Source of the DNA: Euptelea pleiosperma
Lineage: Eukaryota; Streptophyta; Magnoliopsida; Ranunculales; Eupteleaceae
NCBI GenBank assembly: GCA_035048495.1
Contig: CM068552.1
Span: 14,070,501 to 14,134,500 of the forward strand
DNA length: 64,000 nucleotides
Reading direction: 5' to 3'
The position numbers were made by a program, and so were the translations under genes. This document shows, in pieces, positions 33,901-44,267 of the stretch. Every line of letters starts with the position of its first letter. The first letter of the stretch is position 1. Below the pieces are notes generated by a model. It ran no database searches. It worked only from the letters and a program-made list of their open reading frames with translations, and was not told the DNA's origin.

Positions 33901-36900
33901 CTCTGATACCATGTTAAAAAACCATTTACCCCAAAAGATCGACCTGTTGGGGAAGGGCGAAACAACTATGTATATCAAAGGGTCATCGGGCCAACACTAT
34001 ACGTGCGCGGGAACGAATCATCCGCTAACACTCCCACTCAGCGGGAATACACTCCGCTGGAGACTTGAACCCGCGACCTCCCAGGCCATAAGGCTCTGAT
34101 ACCATGTTAAAGAACCATTTACCCCTAAAGATCGACCTATTGGGGAAGGGCGAAACAACTATGTATATCAAAGGGTCATCGGGCCAACACTATACGTGCG
34201 CGGGAACGAATCATCCGCTAACACTCCCCTCAGCGGGAATACACCCCGTTGGAGACTTGAACCCGCGACCTCCCAGGCCATAAGGCTCTGATACCATTTT
34301 AAACAACCATCTACCCCAAAAGATCGACCTGTTGGGGAAGGGCGAAACAACTATGTATATCAAAGGGTCATCGGGCCAACACAATATGTGCCCGGGAACG
34401 AATCATCCGCTAACAACACGCAGTATAGGCAATGCCATGCCTCGTAAGTGGCAGATACATCAGTTTCCTCACTAATTGCTGAAACCTACTAACATTCACT
34501 AAAGGTCTGCCATCACTATCACATAAATTGTGATTGGGCTCAATAGGGGCGTCTATGGGTTCCGCTTCAAGCTTACCATCCTCATGGAGTAGATCTAACA
34601 TATACTTGTGATTGGAGATAAAGATGACTTCCTTAGATTATGCCACTTCAATGCCCTGAAAGTATTTAAGATCTTTGACTTCAAATTTGTGGCCAAGACG
34701 GGTCTTCAATTGCTCGAGTTTCGTAAAACAGTTGCCCGTAATGATGATATCATCAACATATACAATAAGAGTTGTAGTGCTGGTCCCACCGTGTTTCATA
34801 ATGTATGATCAGCCTAGCACTGTCTGTAACCCACATCTTTCATAGCATGACTGAATCTCTCAAACCACGTCCTCGGAGACTGTTTAAGACCATAAAGTGA
34901 CTTCTTGAGCCGATAAACTTTCCCATCTGCATTGGGAAACGTAATGATTGGTGGTATATCCATGTAGACCTCTTCTTGCAAGCTACCATGCAAGAAGGCA
35001 TTCTTCACATTCAATTGGTGAAGTTCCCTAGAAAAATTGACAGCCAATGACAAAAGGACACGAATTGAATTCATCTTTGCTACATGAGCAAAGGTTTCTT
35101 GATAATCAATGCCATAGGTCTAGCCATACCCTTTAGCAACTAATCTGGTCTTGTACCTGTCAACTATGCCATCTGACTTGTATTTCACGGTAAAAACCCA
35201 ACAACAACCAACAAACTTCTTCCCCTTTCGTAGTTCTACCAATTCCCAAGTTTCATTTTTGTCCAATGCCCGCATTTCTTCTTTCATAGCCATTTTCCAC
35301 GGTGAATGACATAATACCTGTTTTACACTGAAAAGAATGATGAAAGATGAAAAGGTGGCTACAAGAGTGCGGTGAGACGGAGACATAGCATGATATGAAA
35401 CAAATTGGGAAATAGGATGAGATGTACAGCTACGTTTACCCTTACATAGAGCAATAGGAATATCAAGATTTATATCAGTGGGGAGATAGATTCCCAGAGG
35501 GATGAGTTGGCTCCTCAGAGGTGTGGTGTGGTTGTGCAGCAGTGGCTTGTTTCTCACATTGTATGAAGAATCTGGGGAAAAATTGAAACTCCTTTCCTCC
35601 CGGTAACACATCATCTAACATAGTAGTAGGTTCTGGAATCGTAGGCAAAGGGATTGAGTGAGACAACTCGGGAAGTGGTTCATGATTAGAAGTTTGGTTA
35701 AACCACTCCCCTTGAACAAAATTCTGATCGTCACCAAGATAATAGGACTGATCCTCAAAAAAGGAAACATCCATCGGGACAAATTGACGACGAGAGGGCG
35801 GGTGATAACACTTGTAGCCTTTCTGAGATGAAGAATAGCCAAGAAAGACGAATTTCAACTCTTTTGGGTTGAGTTTAGTACGTGCAAGACCCAAGATGTG
35901 AACGAAACAGGTGCATCCAAAGACCGCTGGGGGAACAGAGGTTGTTATCTTCTCCGTATTTTTGGTCGTAAAGGGTATATCTGTAAATATCCCTTGGTAT
36001 GAGGGGTATACTTGTCTTGTAAATGTTCTCTCCATATAAATAAGATTTATGGCGTCATGTGACCTAAGCACGACATCATTCTCTCTTTTTTCTCTTCTCT
36101 CCTCTCTTTGAATCTCTAAGCCTAACCCTAACCCTAATCACCATTGCAATTGAGCTGACAAGACCAAAGGGGTGTTGTCAGGTACCTACTTGTAATATCT
36201 TATATTCTAGAGGGGGCCCTTGTAATATTGTAAAACTTCACTTAATATATATATTGGGTGAAATCGTGTAGGCTATTCTAAGCTCTACACGATTTCTCCT
36301 CTCTTCCATCTCTAAGCCTAATCTCTTATCCTGGTTACGATCCAAGGTTCCAACATGGTATCAGAGCATGGTTATGTAACCATGGCTCAATCCTAGAGGT
36401 CTGAAGAACCCTAGGGATTGTGAAATTCGATGTGACGGGCTTTCCAAAGAAGGAGATCATCTCCCATGGATAGCCGCAGGCTTTAGAAGAGTCTGAAACC
36501 CTAGCCGCCCACTCCAAAAAGGTTGGAGAAGTTCTCCCAGGCCTAGCCGCCCACTCCGGAATCTTGGAAAAGAGCTATCAGGCATAGCCGTCCACTCCAG
36601 AAGGCTGGAGAAGAGCCACCAAGCCTTGTCGCCTTTTCCAAAAGGTCAGAAAAGACCCTCTGGACCTAGCCGCAGGTCTCAGAGGAGCCCAGAACCTCTC
36701 CGTAGTGCTGCCGCACATATCCAGGAACCTTTTTAGGTCTCCAGAATGATTCACAAGTTTCCCGTGGGTGGTTACCTCCGCAGCAGCAGTTCGGGTGATT
36801 TCTTATCAGTCCAAGTTGCTCTATTCCTCAGAAAAGTCTTCTCTACTACCATGAGTACATCTGAGGAGTCATCTTCTGCCAAGTCAGAGATCATTGTTGC

Positions 36901-39900
36901 CCCACCCAGTCTGGAAAGTCATGGTGATCATAGCCCGAGCCTACAGATCACTACGGTGAAACTCGACGGGACCAACTACCTCGCATGGTCTCAATCTGCC
37001 AAGATGTACATAACCGGACGAGGCAAAGCCGGCTATATCACTGGACGTGTCACTGCACCTGATTCCTCCAATGCCACGTTTGAGAAGTGGGAAGCGGAAA
37101 ACTCAATGGTCATCTCATGGCTGCTTCACTCCATGCATCCATTGATCAGCACAGGCTTCCTCTTTCTCCCGACTGCCAAGGATATATGGGACACTACATC
37201 TCAGACCTACTCCCAAGATGGGAATTTTGCTAAGATGTATAAACTTCAGCAGGAGATAGCACTTCTGAAACAAGGCGATCTTCCTTTGGGATCATACTAC
37301 GCTGCGTAAGTGGGAAGAGGTAGATCATTACCAGACCTACACCCCTGCATGTACCAAGGATGCTACGAAGTTCCGGAAGATGATTGTGCACGGTCACAAA
37401 TTCGAGTTTCTTGGCGACTTGAACCAAAGCTATGAGTAGGTTCAAGCCAACATCTTGGACAGAGATCCACCGCCGTCGACCATTGCACAGGTCTACTCCT
37501 ACATCCAGAGCGAGGACAGCAGGAGGAGAGCCATGAGCTCTAAGACAGATGCTGATATTCCTTTATCTGAGAAGTCTGCCTTGGCCACTCAGAAATTGAG
37601 CAAACCCACATCCAAGAAGGATGGGGATCTTGATGATCGTGATCGACTCAGATGTGATCACTGTGGCAAGCGTCACCACACTCAGGAGACCTGCTGGAGT
37701 CTTCATGGTCGTCCCACACAGTTCTCTTGGGGGGAAGCAAGGCTCCTCAAAGAAGCCCTCTGGTAGCAAACATGGAACCTCAGCTACTCATGCCACCAGT
37801 CAAGATTCCTCTGATGTGACCCCTTCCTCTGGGCAGTCCAACACCTTCTCTAGCATGGACATTGACAGGCTTCGACAATTACTTACTCAGCTTGATGGCC
37901 CTTCCCCACCTACATCATCCTTTGCTCAGACAGGTACATCCCATTCAGCCCACCATGTGTCTACGGCACTCATTGGTCCTTCCTGGATCATTGATTCTGG
38001 TGCCTCCGATCATATGACTAGTATGCTATCCCTTTTCTCCACCTATAATATCTACTCGGGTAAGGACAAGGTCCGCGTGGCCGATGGCACCTTCTCCTCT
38101 ATCTCAGGGAATGGCACTATCTCTGCCACACCTACTGTCTTTATCCTCTGTACTTCATGTTCCTAAATTCACCACTAACTTGCTTTCTGTTAGCCATCTT
38201 ACTAAAAGCCTAAACTGCAGTGTTACCTTTTTTCCTACTCACTGTGTTTTTCAGGACTTGGAGACGAGGCGGATGATTGGCAGTGGTCGTGAGGATGGTG
38301 GATTGTATCTGCTCGATAGCCAGCCGACTTCATATTCTGTTGCACATCAGTCTAGTGCCAATGTCAGTAGTTTTAGCGTTAATAAAGACCTGTTAATGCG
38401 ATGGCATAACAAGCTAGGTCATTTACCGCTTTCGGTCATGAAGAGTCTGTTACCTCAGTTTGCATCTATTCCATTTTTTGAGTTCAACTGTGAAACTTGT
38501 GTATTCGCAAAACAATGTTAGGTGTTTTTTCCGACCAGTAATAAAAAAAGTACGTTTCCTTTACAGCTTGTGCACTCTGATGTTTGGGGACCCAATCCTA
38601 CCACTTTTATCTTTGGTTTTCGCTACTTTGTGGTTTTTGTGGATGACTACAGTCGTTACATTTGGATTTACCTTATGAAATCAAAAAATGAGGTGCATAC
38701 TATCTTTCAGACCTTCCATAAAATGGTGTGCAATCAATTGGGCACCACCCTAAAAGTCCTACGCACTGACAATGGGGGGGAATACACATACAGTGGCCTT
38801 GCCTCCTACTTTGAGGAGCATGAAATTCTTCATCAGACTTCATGTGCTGATACAACAGAATGGGACTGCTGAACGAAAGCATCGCCATGTCCTGTAGGTT
38901 GCTAGGGCACTTCTTCTTGGTACTAGGGTACCCAAGGGTTATTGGGCTGACGCTGTGTTGACGGCATCCTACTTGATAAATCGGATGCCCTCTCATGTCT
39001 TGGGGTCGAAGTCTCCCCTTTCACTCATGTTTCCTTCCTGTCCTGTGTTCCCTATTCCACCTAAGGTTTTTAGTTGTGTTTGCTATGTTCACACCCATCA
39101 CAGAAAGGACAAGTTAGATCCGAAAGTCGTTCGATGTGTGTTCCTTGGCTATTTTTTTTTTTTTTTGATAAGTATAAATATCATTAGAAAAAGAGAAAGA
39201 AGATTACAAGCAAGGCCTAGGAGGTCCACTTAGAAGGGATATCGGTGTTTCCATCCCTCTACCTGTCGTCGGTTTGTTTCTCCAGATGTTACTTTCTTTG
39301 AGAGTCTTCCCTTCTTCTCAGTTGATCAGACTTCTCTTCAGGGGGACCTTGGGAGTATTGACGAGAGTCCGATATCTCCACAAGGGGAGATTCCTCAACC
39401 AGTACCCCTTGATTTGCTTGATAAGTCTCCTATACCCTTGTCCTCATCTCCTACTGACACTGTGCCTCAGGATCCGCAGCTGAAGACATATGCCAGACGA
39501 CGTCAAAAAGAGAAACAGTCCACCATCCAAGCTCACTACTAGGAAATCCAACTCGATCCAGGTAATCGTGTCCTCAGTGATCCCCATGACGATATTTTTG
39601 TTGCTCCTACTATCCTTCCCATAGACATTGATGTACCTATTGCTCATCGGAAGGGTGTTTGGTTCCATTGCCTAGAGGAAAGAAACTCGTGGGGTGCAAG
39701 TGGGTATATACAGTGAAATATAAAGCAGATAGAAACATGGACAGGTACAAGGCCCGTCTCGTTGCAAAAGGGTACACACAGACTTATGGGATTGACTACC
39801 AAGAGACGTTTGCTCCTGTGGTCAAGATGAACTCAGTTCGAGTTCTGTTATCTCTCACGGCAAATTTTTCTTGGCCCCTCCACCAGTTGGATGTCAAGAA

Positions 39901-42900
39901 TGCCTTCCTCCATGGTGATCTAGAGGAAGAGGTCTACATGACAGGTCCTCCGGGGTTCAGTCCGACTGGGACTAAGGAACTTGAGTGCAGACTGAAGAAA
40001 GCCTTGTATGGGCTTAAACAGTCACCCAGGGCTTGGTTCGAGAGGTTCAGTTCCGCAGTCAAGAAGATTGGCTACTCACAGAGTCAGGCGGACCACACTC
40101 TCTTCATTAAGAGAAGTCAAGGTCGTCTTACTGCTCTTATTGTGTATGTGGATGACATCGTGGTCACGGGAGATGACCAAGATGAGGTTTGCAGATTGAA
40201 AAAATACCTCGGCACAGAGTTCGAAATCAAAGATCTAGGAACCTTGAGATACTTTCTAGGCATTGAGGTTGCTAGGTCAAAGCAGGGTGTGTTCATCTCA
40301 CAGAGAAAGTATGTACTTGATCTCCTTCGAGAGTCAGGAAACTTGGGAGCTAAACCAGCCGATACGCCTATAGAGCAGCAACATCGGCTGAATCCTGTTT
40401 ATGGGGATCTCATTGCTGATACAGGCCAATTCCAGAGACTTGTTGTGCGTCTCACCTACCTTTCGTTGACACGACCAGATATTGCATACGCAGTCAGTGT
40501 CATCAGTCAGTTCATGCATGCTCCTCGCTCTCCACATCTTAAGGCAGCACACCGAGTGTTACGCTACTTAAGGGGGCTCCAGGGAAGGGTCTCCTGTTTA
40601 GTAAGAATGGACACCTGCGAGTTGAAGCTTATACAGACACTGACTGGGCAGGTTCAGTCACTGACAGACATTCCACATTAGGGTACTGCACGTATGTGGG
40701 AGGTAATCTGGTGTCTTGGCGCAGCAAGAAGCAACCAGTTGTCGCTCGCTCCAGTGCCGAAGCAGAGTACCGTTCTATGGCTCATGGTCTATGTGAGCTT
40801 CTATGGTTGAAGACTATGCTCAGTGAGCTCGAATATCCTGTCAAAGGGTCTATGCAACTGTATTGTGACAATAAAGCAGCCATCAGCATTGCTCATAATC
40901 CAGTTCAACACGACAGGACAAAGCACACTGAGGTAGACCGTCACTTCATCAAAAAGAAGCTTGGTCAGGGACTTATTTGCACACCGTATATCCATACTGC
41001 TGATCAAGTTGCAGATGTGTTAACTAAAGGTGTTACTAAAGGGATCTTAGAGTACCTGTTATCCAAGCTGGGCATGATAGATATCTTCGCACCAGCTTGA
41101 GGGGGAGTGTTGTCAGGGACCTACTTGTAATATCTTATATTCTATAGGGGGCCCTTGTAATATTGTAAAACTTCACTTAATATATATATTGGGTGAAATC
41201 GTGTAGGCTATTCTAAGCTCTACACGATTTCTCCTCTTCCTCCAATTCTCTTCTCCTCTCCTCTCTTCCATCTCTAACCCTAATCTCTTATCTTGGTTAC
41301 GATCCAAGATTACAACAAGGGGTCCACCTGATCCACAATCTCACCACCTCTCAACTTGGCAAAAAGAGAGCCCCTTTCTTGTCCTTCTTTAGTTAAAAAG
41401 AATTAAAATATTAAATGATTGTCATTCATAGGGTAAAAGTCCGATACAAGGGAGGGTATGGGACTGATCTAGATGAGGGAAATTTCCACGTGCCCAATCC
41501 AAAGACCCTATCAGATGCATGGTCTATATTGGCCACATCACCACCACATGGTAAAAAGCCCTGTTGTTGCTGACTTCCAATTGTGCAGTGACTGCGTAGG
41601 ATGCCTTTGACCAAGGTATGATTAAATTATCACATTATCAACTTTGATCATCATTTTCTAGTAAAAACCCTGTGCGCGAGGTCACCTCTTATATTTCATG
41701 ATGTGGTTAATTTTTCAATGATTTCTATAAGAGGTGTGCACGTGAAAGTAAAACCTAGTAATCTACCCTGCCCAAAGACTGAAAACACTAGAAGCAAGTC
41801 AAACTAATATGTAATGCAAACATCTAGATCTAAGATAAAAATATTTTTACTTTCCACAGGCTTTAGAAAGTTATACCATAGAAAAGTTTGAAAATGCCTA
41901 CAATATTTAAGTGTATAAAACAATATATTCCACCATTTTACTTTCTCCTACTGGTTGCATGCCCTTTCAATGTTTAGATGCAGTGATAGCAAGGTTTAAA
42001 ATATCGTTCCATCTCATTGTCTCGGTAGGCTGATGGAACGAGACATATCGACCAAGATGAAACGAGACGAAGAGACAATGGAAAAAACACTATATATCTC
42101 AATAAGGTCAAACCAATTTTTAATGCTTAATTAGGTTACAAATTTATTTTTAGCATTTATATGTGTTATAAAACTAATATACCATGAAAATAAGGTTCTA
42201 AACCAATTTTAATACTTGTATTAAGTTTTTGGCACGAGACAATACATTCCCGGTACCTTACCGGCACGAGACGTCTCGGCCAAGACAAAATGAGATTTTC
42301 AACCATGAGTAATGGTATCTTGTCCAGCTCTTAATTCCCAATTGGTGTTTTGCGTCAAGAATAAGACCACAAAGAGCTGATTACAACCTTAGTGATGCAC
42401 ACTACTATTGTTCAACTTTTGCTTAAAAACAATTGGATACTGCTCTTTCCAAATTTTACAGATGGTATTTTATAAAATTCATTCCCGAAGGTTCCATTCA
42501 GAGATTTTCAGGGTAATCTAGGAAATAGCTACATGGAGAGAGCTCTGTTCTCTTTCCATCTAACATTAAGTGACAACAACCCCATAAATATATCGGGGAT
42601 ATATTGCCGTCTTAGGTTTCTTCCTAACATCCACTCACTGATGAGAGATACCTGTCTGTGTACACCTTTCCAGTATGTTTACAGTCCCCTCTTATTATGA
42701 TTACATTGAATGTGATTCTATTCAAATTCATTTTCAATTTTTCATTTTTCTCTGACAAATTTGTTCTAAAGCATTTAGTGATAAGAATTCTTCTAGTCAC
42801 ACAGAACACTTAATGATCTTGACAATTCATCAGGAGAGGTTATTTCGGAAGAGTATTCATTGGAGTATGGAACAGACATAATGGAGATGCATGTAGGAGC

Positions 42901-44267
42901 TGTACAGGCAGGAGAACGTGCCCTTGTTATCGATGATCTTATTGCAACTGGGGGTACGTTATGCGCTGCAATCAGGCTACTAGGTAAACTGTTAATGGCT
43001 TTTCTTGTAAATTACCATAGTATGGAACAGCTTCGGCCCTATCTAGTTTAAAACCATGGTATCTAAGGCTGGCTTTCAGGAAGTTGGAATGCCTGGGAAT
43101 TTTCTGTAAGAAAAATAATATTGTTGGAACGGAAATATTTTTCATTAATAAAGTTATGTAATGAATTCATAAAGAATGTGGATTTCCAATTCCACCAATA
43201 TTAAGATCTCAAGGACAGAAGCTATAATTAGTACAGAATAGAGTAAAAGTTGGTGAGAGCTTTATTTTGGGTTTTTTTGTTCCTCAAATTGTACTAAGCT
43301 ACAATTTGGTTTATGGTTCATCTAATCTGGCTTAAGAAGCATCCTGTGGACTTTGTTTTCATTTCTGTTATTTCCGCCTATCAGTACTCATATCTTAGTA
43401 GTTTTTCCTTGCAGAACGTGTTGGGGCGGAGGTGGTTGAGTGTGCCTGTGTTATTGAAATACCAGAGCTAAAGGTATTGCCCTAGTTTAAAACATCCCCT
43501 GGCTACTAGAATATGTCCGCACAGAGATCCAATAATTGATATGCATTAATACTTAGACGATTATCCTAATAGGGTCTGATCCTGTGGGCTGATTATAAAC
43601 TGGATTGCGCCGATAATAGCAGAGAAGCTAATTAGTAAATTCGCGTTTAATACCCGAATTTTTTGTTTATTCGAAGAAATGTTTAATACGGCCCTATAAA
43701 ATCAGAAAAAATCGCAAATATTAAGACTATACGAATAGAAGTCGTAATATTCGCGATTAATACTCGAATTTTGCGTTTTTTTAAAATAAAAACGTATTAA
43801 ATGGCCACATAAATGAAAAAATAGGTAAAATTCAGGCTTTTTAAGGCTAAACGAATATAACATTTCAACAATGACCGAATTTTTTTATCCCAAAGCCGAA
43901 TTAAACTCGGACTTTTCCCGTTTTGAATCTTTGCCATATACCGAATTGCCAACTATGAGCTAACTATGAGCAGAACACCGCAGCTTTCCAAACTACAGTG
44001 GTGGAACTGATATTTCACATCTTTAAATTACCACACCCCAAATTTCAATCTTTCAACATTGTGTTTGGGAAATCCTCAGTCATGCCAGTGCTGGGTATTG
44101 TAACCACCAGCGCTTGTTAGACAACTTCACTCCTTGTGTCTCATTTTATGTTTGAGTCACTCTCTCAAGCAAATTTCAGGTATGGAAATTGATGTTAACT
44201 TTGCTCATTGCAGGGTCGGGACCGGTTAGGAGACAAACCACTGTTCATCCTTGTTAGCACAGTTTGA
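27954..44267 (+). CDS. APT1: Adenine phosphoribosyltransferase, copy 2
   Basis: Same role as copy 1. Six exons: 27954-28035, 28305-28415, 29742-29834, 42834-42983, 43415-43473, 44214-44267. These sum to 549 bp, 182 residues, without stop or frameshift, all GT..AG and in the same phases as copy 1. The PRPP loop [12 protein letters not shown] is kept, and exon 3 is identical in protein. By my count 12 residues differ, five of them in exon 1 (K4I, V20I, P22L, K26I, T27P). Thus the usually conserved VIPDFPK reads IILDFPI. Intron 3 is 13.0 kb and carries a full Copia element, an antisense Copia fragment, an LTR-array insertion, a LINE fragment and MITEs. Whether so large an intron is spliced efficiently is unknown. 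The copy could be a working paralog or on the way to a pseudogene. Confidence 0.88.
30234..30641. mobile_element. hAT-like MITE in APT copy 2 intron 3
   Basis: The termini TAGGGCTGTCAA and TTGACACCCTA are inverted. Flanks GTTGTAGT (30226-30233) and GTTGCAGG (30642-30649) agree at six of eight positions, consistent with an old 8-bp duplication. The interior is AT-rich with repeated ATATCC-AAAT words. The element at 59378 has the same style of termini. Confidence 0.6.
30655..31875. mobile_element. Possible composite: hAT-like ends around an LTR-like stretch
   Basis: The left end (GCAAGTGTTTAAAAGGC, then GAGGCTCGCC) and right end (GCGCCTCGCCTCATGCC.., AACACTTTTTGC) are roughly inverted and rich in GCCTC words, as at 46814-47666. 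Between them, TTATTATATAAACTC near 31016 followed by CT-rich text resembles an LTR promoter. Borders and class are uncertain. Confidence 0.3.
31940..32440 (+). pseudogene. LINE endonuclease-domain fragment
   Basis: The text translates, with one stop near 32010 and one near 32268, into parts of the AP-type endonuclease of plant LINE ORF2. These are [25 protein letters not shown] (catalytic Glu motif 'LQE'), [28 protein letters not shown], and [15 protein letters not shown] (motif 'GDLNGHVG', with the leading Gly replaced). No reverse transcriptase follows. It is a dead fragment inside APT copy 2 intron 3. Confidence 0.75.
32600..33425. repeat. Irregular repeats rich in CACATATCAAG and CCACACAT words
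   Basis: Words such as CACATATCAAG, GTAGGCCCCACATAT and ACACATACTAG recur about six to eight times in two clusters (32640-32765 and 33185-33340). The clusters are separated by a stretch rich in GGATC words. The origin is unknown, and no coding capacity is visible. Confidence 0.45.
33430..35945 (-). pseudogene. Antisense Copia pol fragment, interrupted by an LTR array
   Basis: Read on the minus strand from 35945 downward, the segment has the integrase C-terminal part ([13 protein letters not shown], then [18 protein letters not shown]), then reverse transcriptase ([48 protein letters not shown], a YVDD box near 34750-34765). RT ends at HGIAYTA before 34421. The same protein resumes beyond the array with [10 protein letters not shown] (33481-33520). 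Several stops and shifts are present. There is no gag, protease or intact LTR pair. It is a truncated, dead copy lying opposite to the host gene. Confidence 0.88.
33526..34415 (-). mobile_element. Tandem multimer of a minute LTR retrotransposon (SMART/TRIM-like): five LTRs, four internal parts
   Basis: Five LTRs of 119 bp lie at 33526-33644, 33719-33837, 33912-34030, 34105-34223 and 34297-34415. They alternate with four internal parts of 73-74 bp. LTRs start TGTTA (TGTGA, TTTTA in two) and end TAACA. On the minus strand each internal part begins directly with TGGTATCAGAGCC, the primer-binding site for initiator-Met tRNA, and ends with a polypurine tract (GAGGGGGAG) directly before the next LTR. 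There is no coding capacity. The direct repeat ACACG flanks the whole array (33521-33525 and 34416-34420). The array interrupts the antisense Copia reverse transcriptase. Confidence 0.9.
35946..36167 (+). mobile_element. LTR-like fragment with TATA box and CT-rich end
   Basis: The text GGGTATATCTGTAAATATCCC, a TATA-like CCATATAAATAAG (about 36031-36043) and a downstream CTCTCTTTTTTCTC run followed by CCTAACCCTAACCCTAATC look like the promoter half of a Copia LTR. It abuts the antisense Copia fragment but is not clearly part of it. Neither terminus is resolved. Confidence 0.4.
36173..36355 (+). repeat. 5' LTR of the Copia element
   Basis: It starts TGTTGTCAGGTACC and ends CCAAGGTTCCAACA. It carries an AATATATATATTGGG TATA-like stretch near 36242-36258 and the primer-binding site directly after. 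Confidence 0.92.
36851..41100 (+). pseudogene. Copia gag-pol, multiply broken
   Basis: Domain order is gag, protease, integrase, RT, RNase H, as in Copia. Gag starts MSTSEESS at 36851, holds [16 protein letters not shown], and has zinc knuckle [14 protein letters not shown] (about 37653-37694). Protease has [12 protein letters not shown] (about 37985-38020). Integrase has [18 protein letters not shown], then HSDVWGP and [10 protein letters not shown] runs from [16 protein letters not shown] to the YVDD box (about 40146-40157). RNase H has [12 protein letters not shown] and [12 protein letters not shown], stop at 41100. Breaks: frameshifts near 37305, 37730, 38140, 38860 and 40590-40680, stops near 37438, 38518 and 39541, and an inserted T-rich 70-80 bp piece near 39152-39230. 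It cannot encode a working polyprotein. Confidence 0.92.
41108..41317 (+). repeat. 3' LTR of the Copia element
   Basis: It starts TGTTGTCAGGGACC and ends AAGATTACAACA. Compared with the 5' LTR it has a few substitutions and an extra CT-rich stretch near 41231-41262. Confidence 0.92.
41990..42307. mobile_element. hAT-like MITE with empty site in the paralog
   Basis: The left end CAAGGTTTAAAATATCG and the complement of the right end (CATGGTTGAAAATCTC) form the terminal inverted repeat. Both halves are rich in GAGACGT- and GTCTCG-like words. Flanks AGTGATAG (41982-41989) and AGTAATGG (42308-42315) agree at six of eight positions. APT copy 1 has the uninterrupted site AGTCATAG at 14011-14018. 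The element is 318 bp and noncoding; a fragment of the same family lies at 2600-2790. Confidence 0.8.
43625..43965. mobile_element. AT-rich insertion in intron 5 of APT copy 2
   Basis: About 340 bp are present here but absent between the matching positions of copy 1 (near 15500). The insert repeats TTCGCG.TTAATAC.CGAATTTT (about 43638 and 43750). Its ends have loosely inverted text (AGCTAATTAGTAAATTCG against AATTCGG..GAGCTAACTATGAG). It is probably a MITE; class and exact ends are uncertain. Confidence 0.6.

Larger units (their letters stand above)
36173..41317 (+). mobile_element. Full-length Copia LTR retrotransposon, coding frame broken
   Basis: LTRs lie at 36173-36355 (183 bp) and 41108-41317 (210 bp). 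Both begin TGTTGTCAGG and end CAACA. The 3' copy has an extra CT-rich stretch of about 28 bp. The primer-binding site TGGTATCAGAGC follows the 5' LTR at 36356, and the polypurine tract TTGAGGGGGAG precedes the 3' LTR. The target duplication AGGGG is perfect (36168-36172 and 41318-41322). The matching place in APT copy 1 (GACCAAAGGGATCC, 13383-13396) is empty. The short LTRs and 5.1-kb length fit small Copia lineages such as Ale/Retrofit, but I do not assign one. Confidence 0.95.

Noticed and set aside
33645..34296. Possible tRNA-like genes (GGTTCAAGTCTCC box-B look, CTCTGATACCA)
   Set aside because: The CTCTGATACCA text is the complement of a retrotransposon primer-binding site, and no cloverleaf with an A box and anticodon arm can be laid out.
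33526..34415. Regular repeats separated by spacers (CRISPR-like look)
   Set aside because: Units are 193 bp, the 'spacers' are nearly identical to each other, and each has a tRNA primer site and polypurine tract. It is an LTR array in a plant nucleus.
36117..36138. Telomere-like CCTAACCCTAACCCTAA
   Set aside because: Only about three units, inside LTR-like text. Similar CTAACCCTAA ends occur in the Copia LTRs; not an interstitial telomere array.
43055..43414. Extra in-frame readthrough of APT copy 2 exon 4 (63-codon open frame)
   Set aside because: The donor GTAAAC at 42984 matches the donor position in copy 1, and exon 5 is present downstream. The readthrough is just intron sequence.
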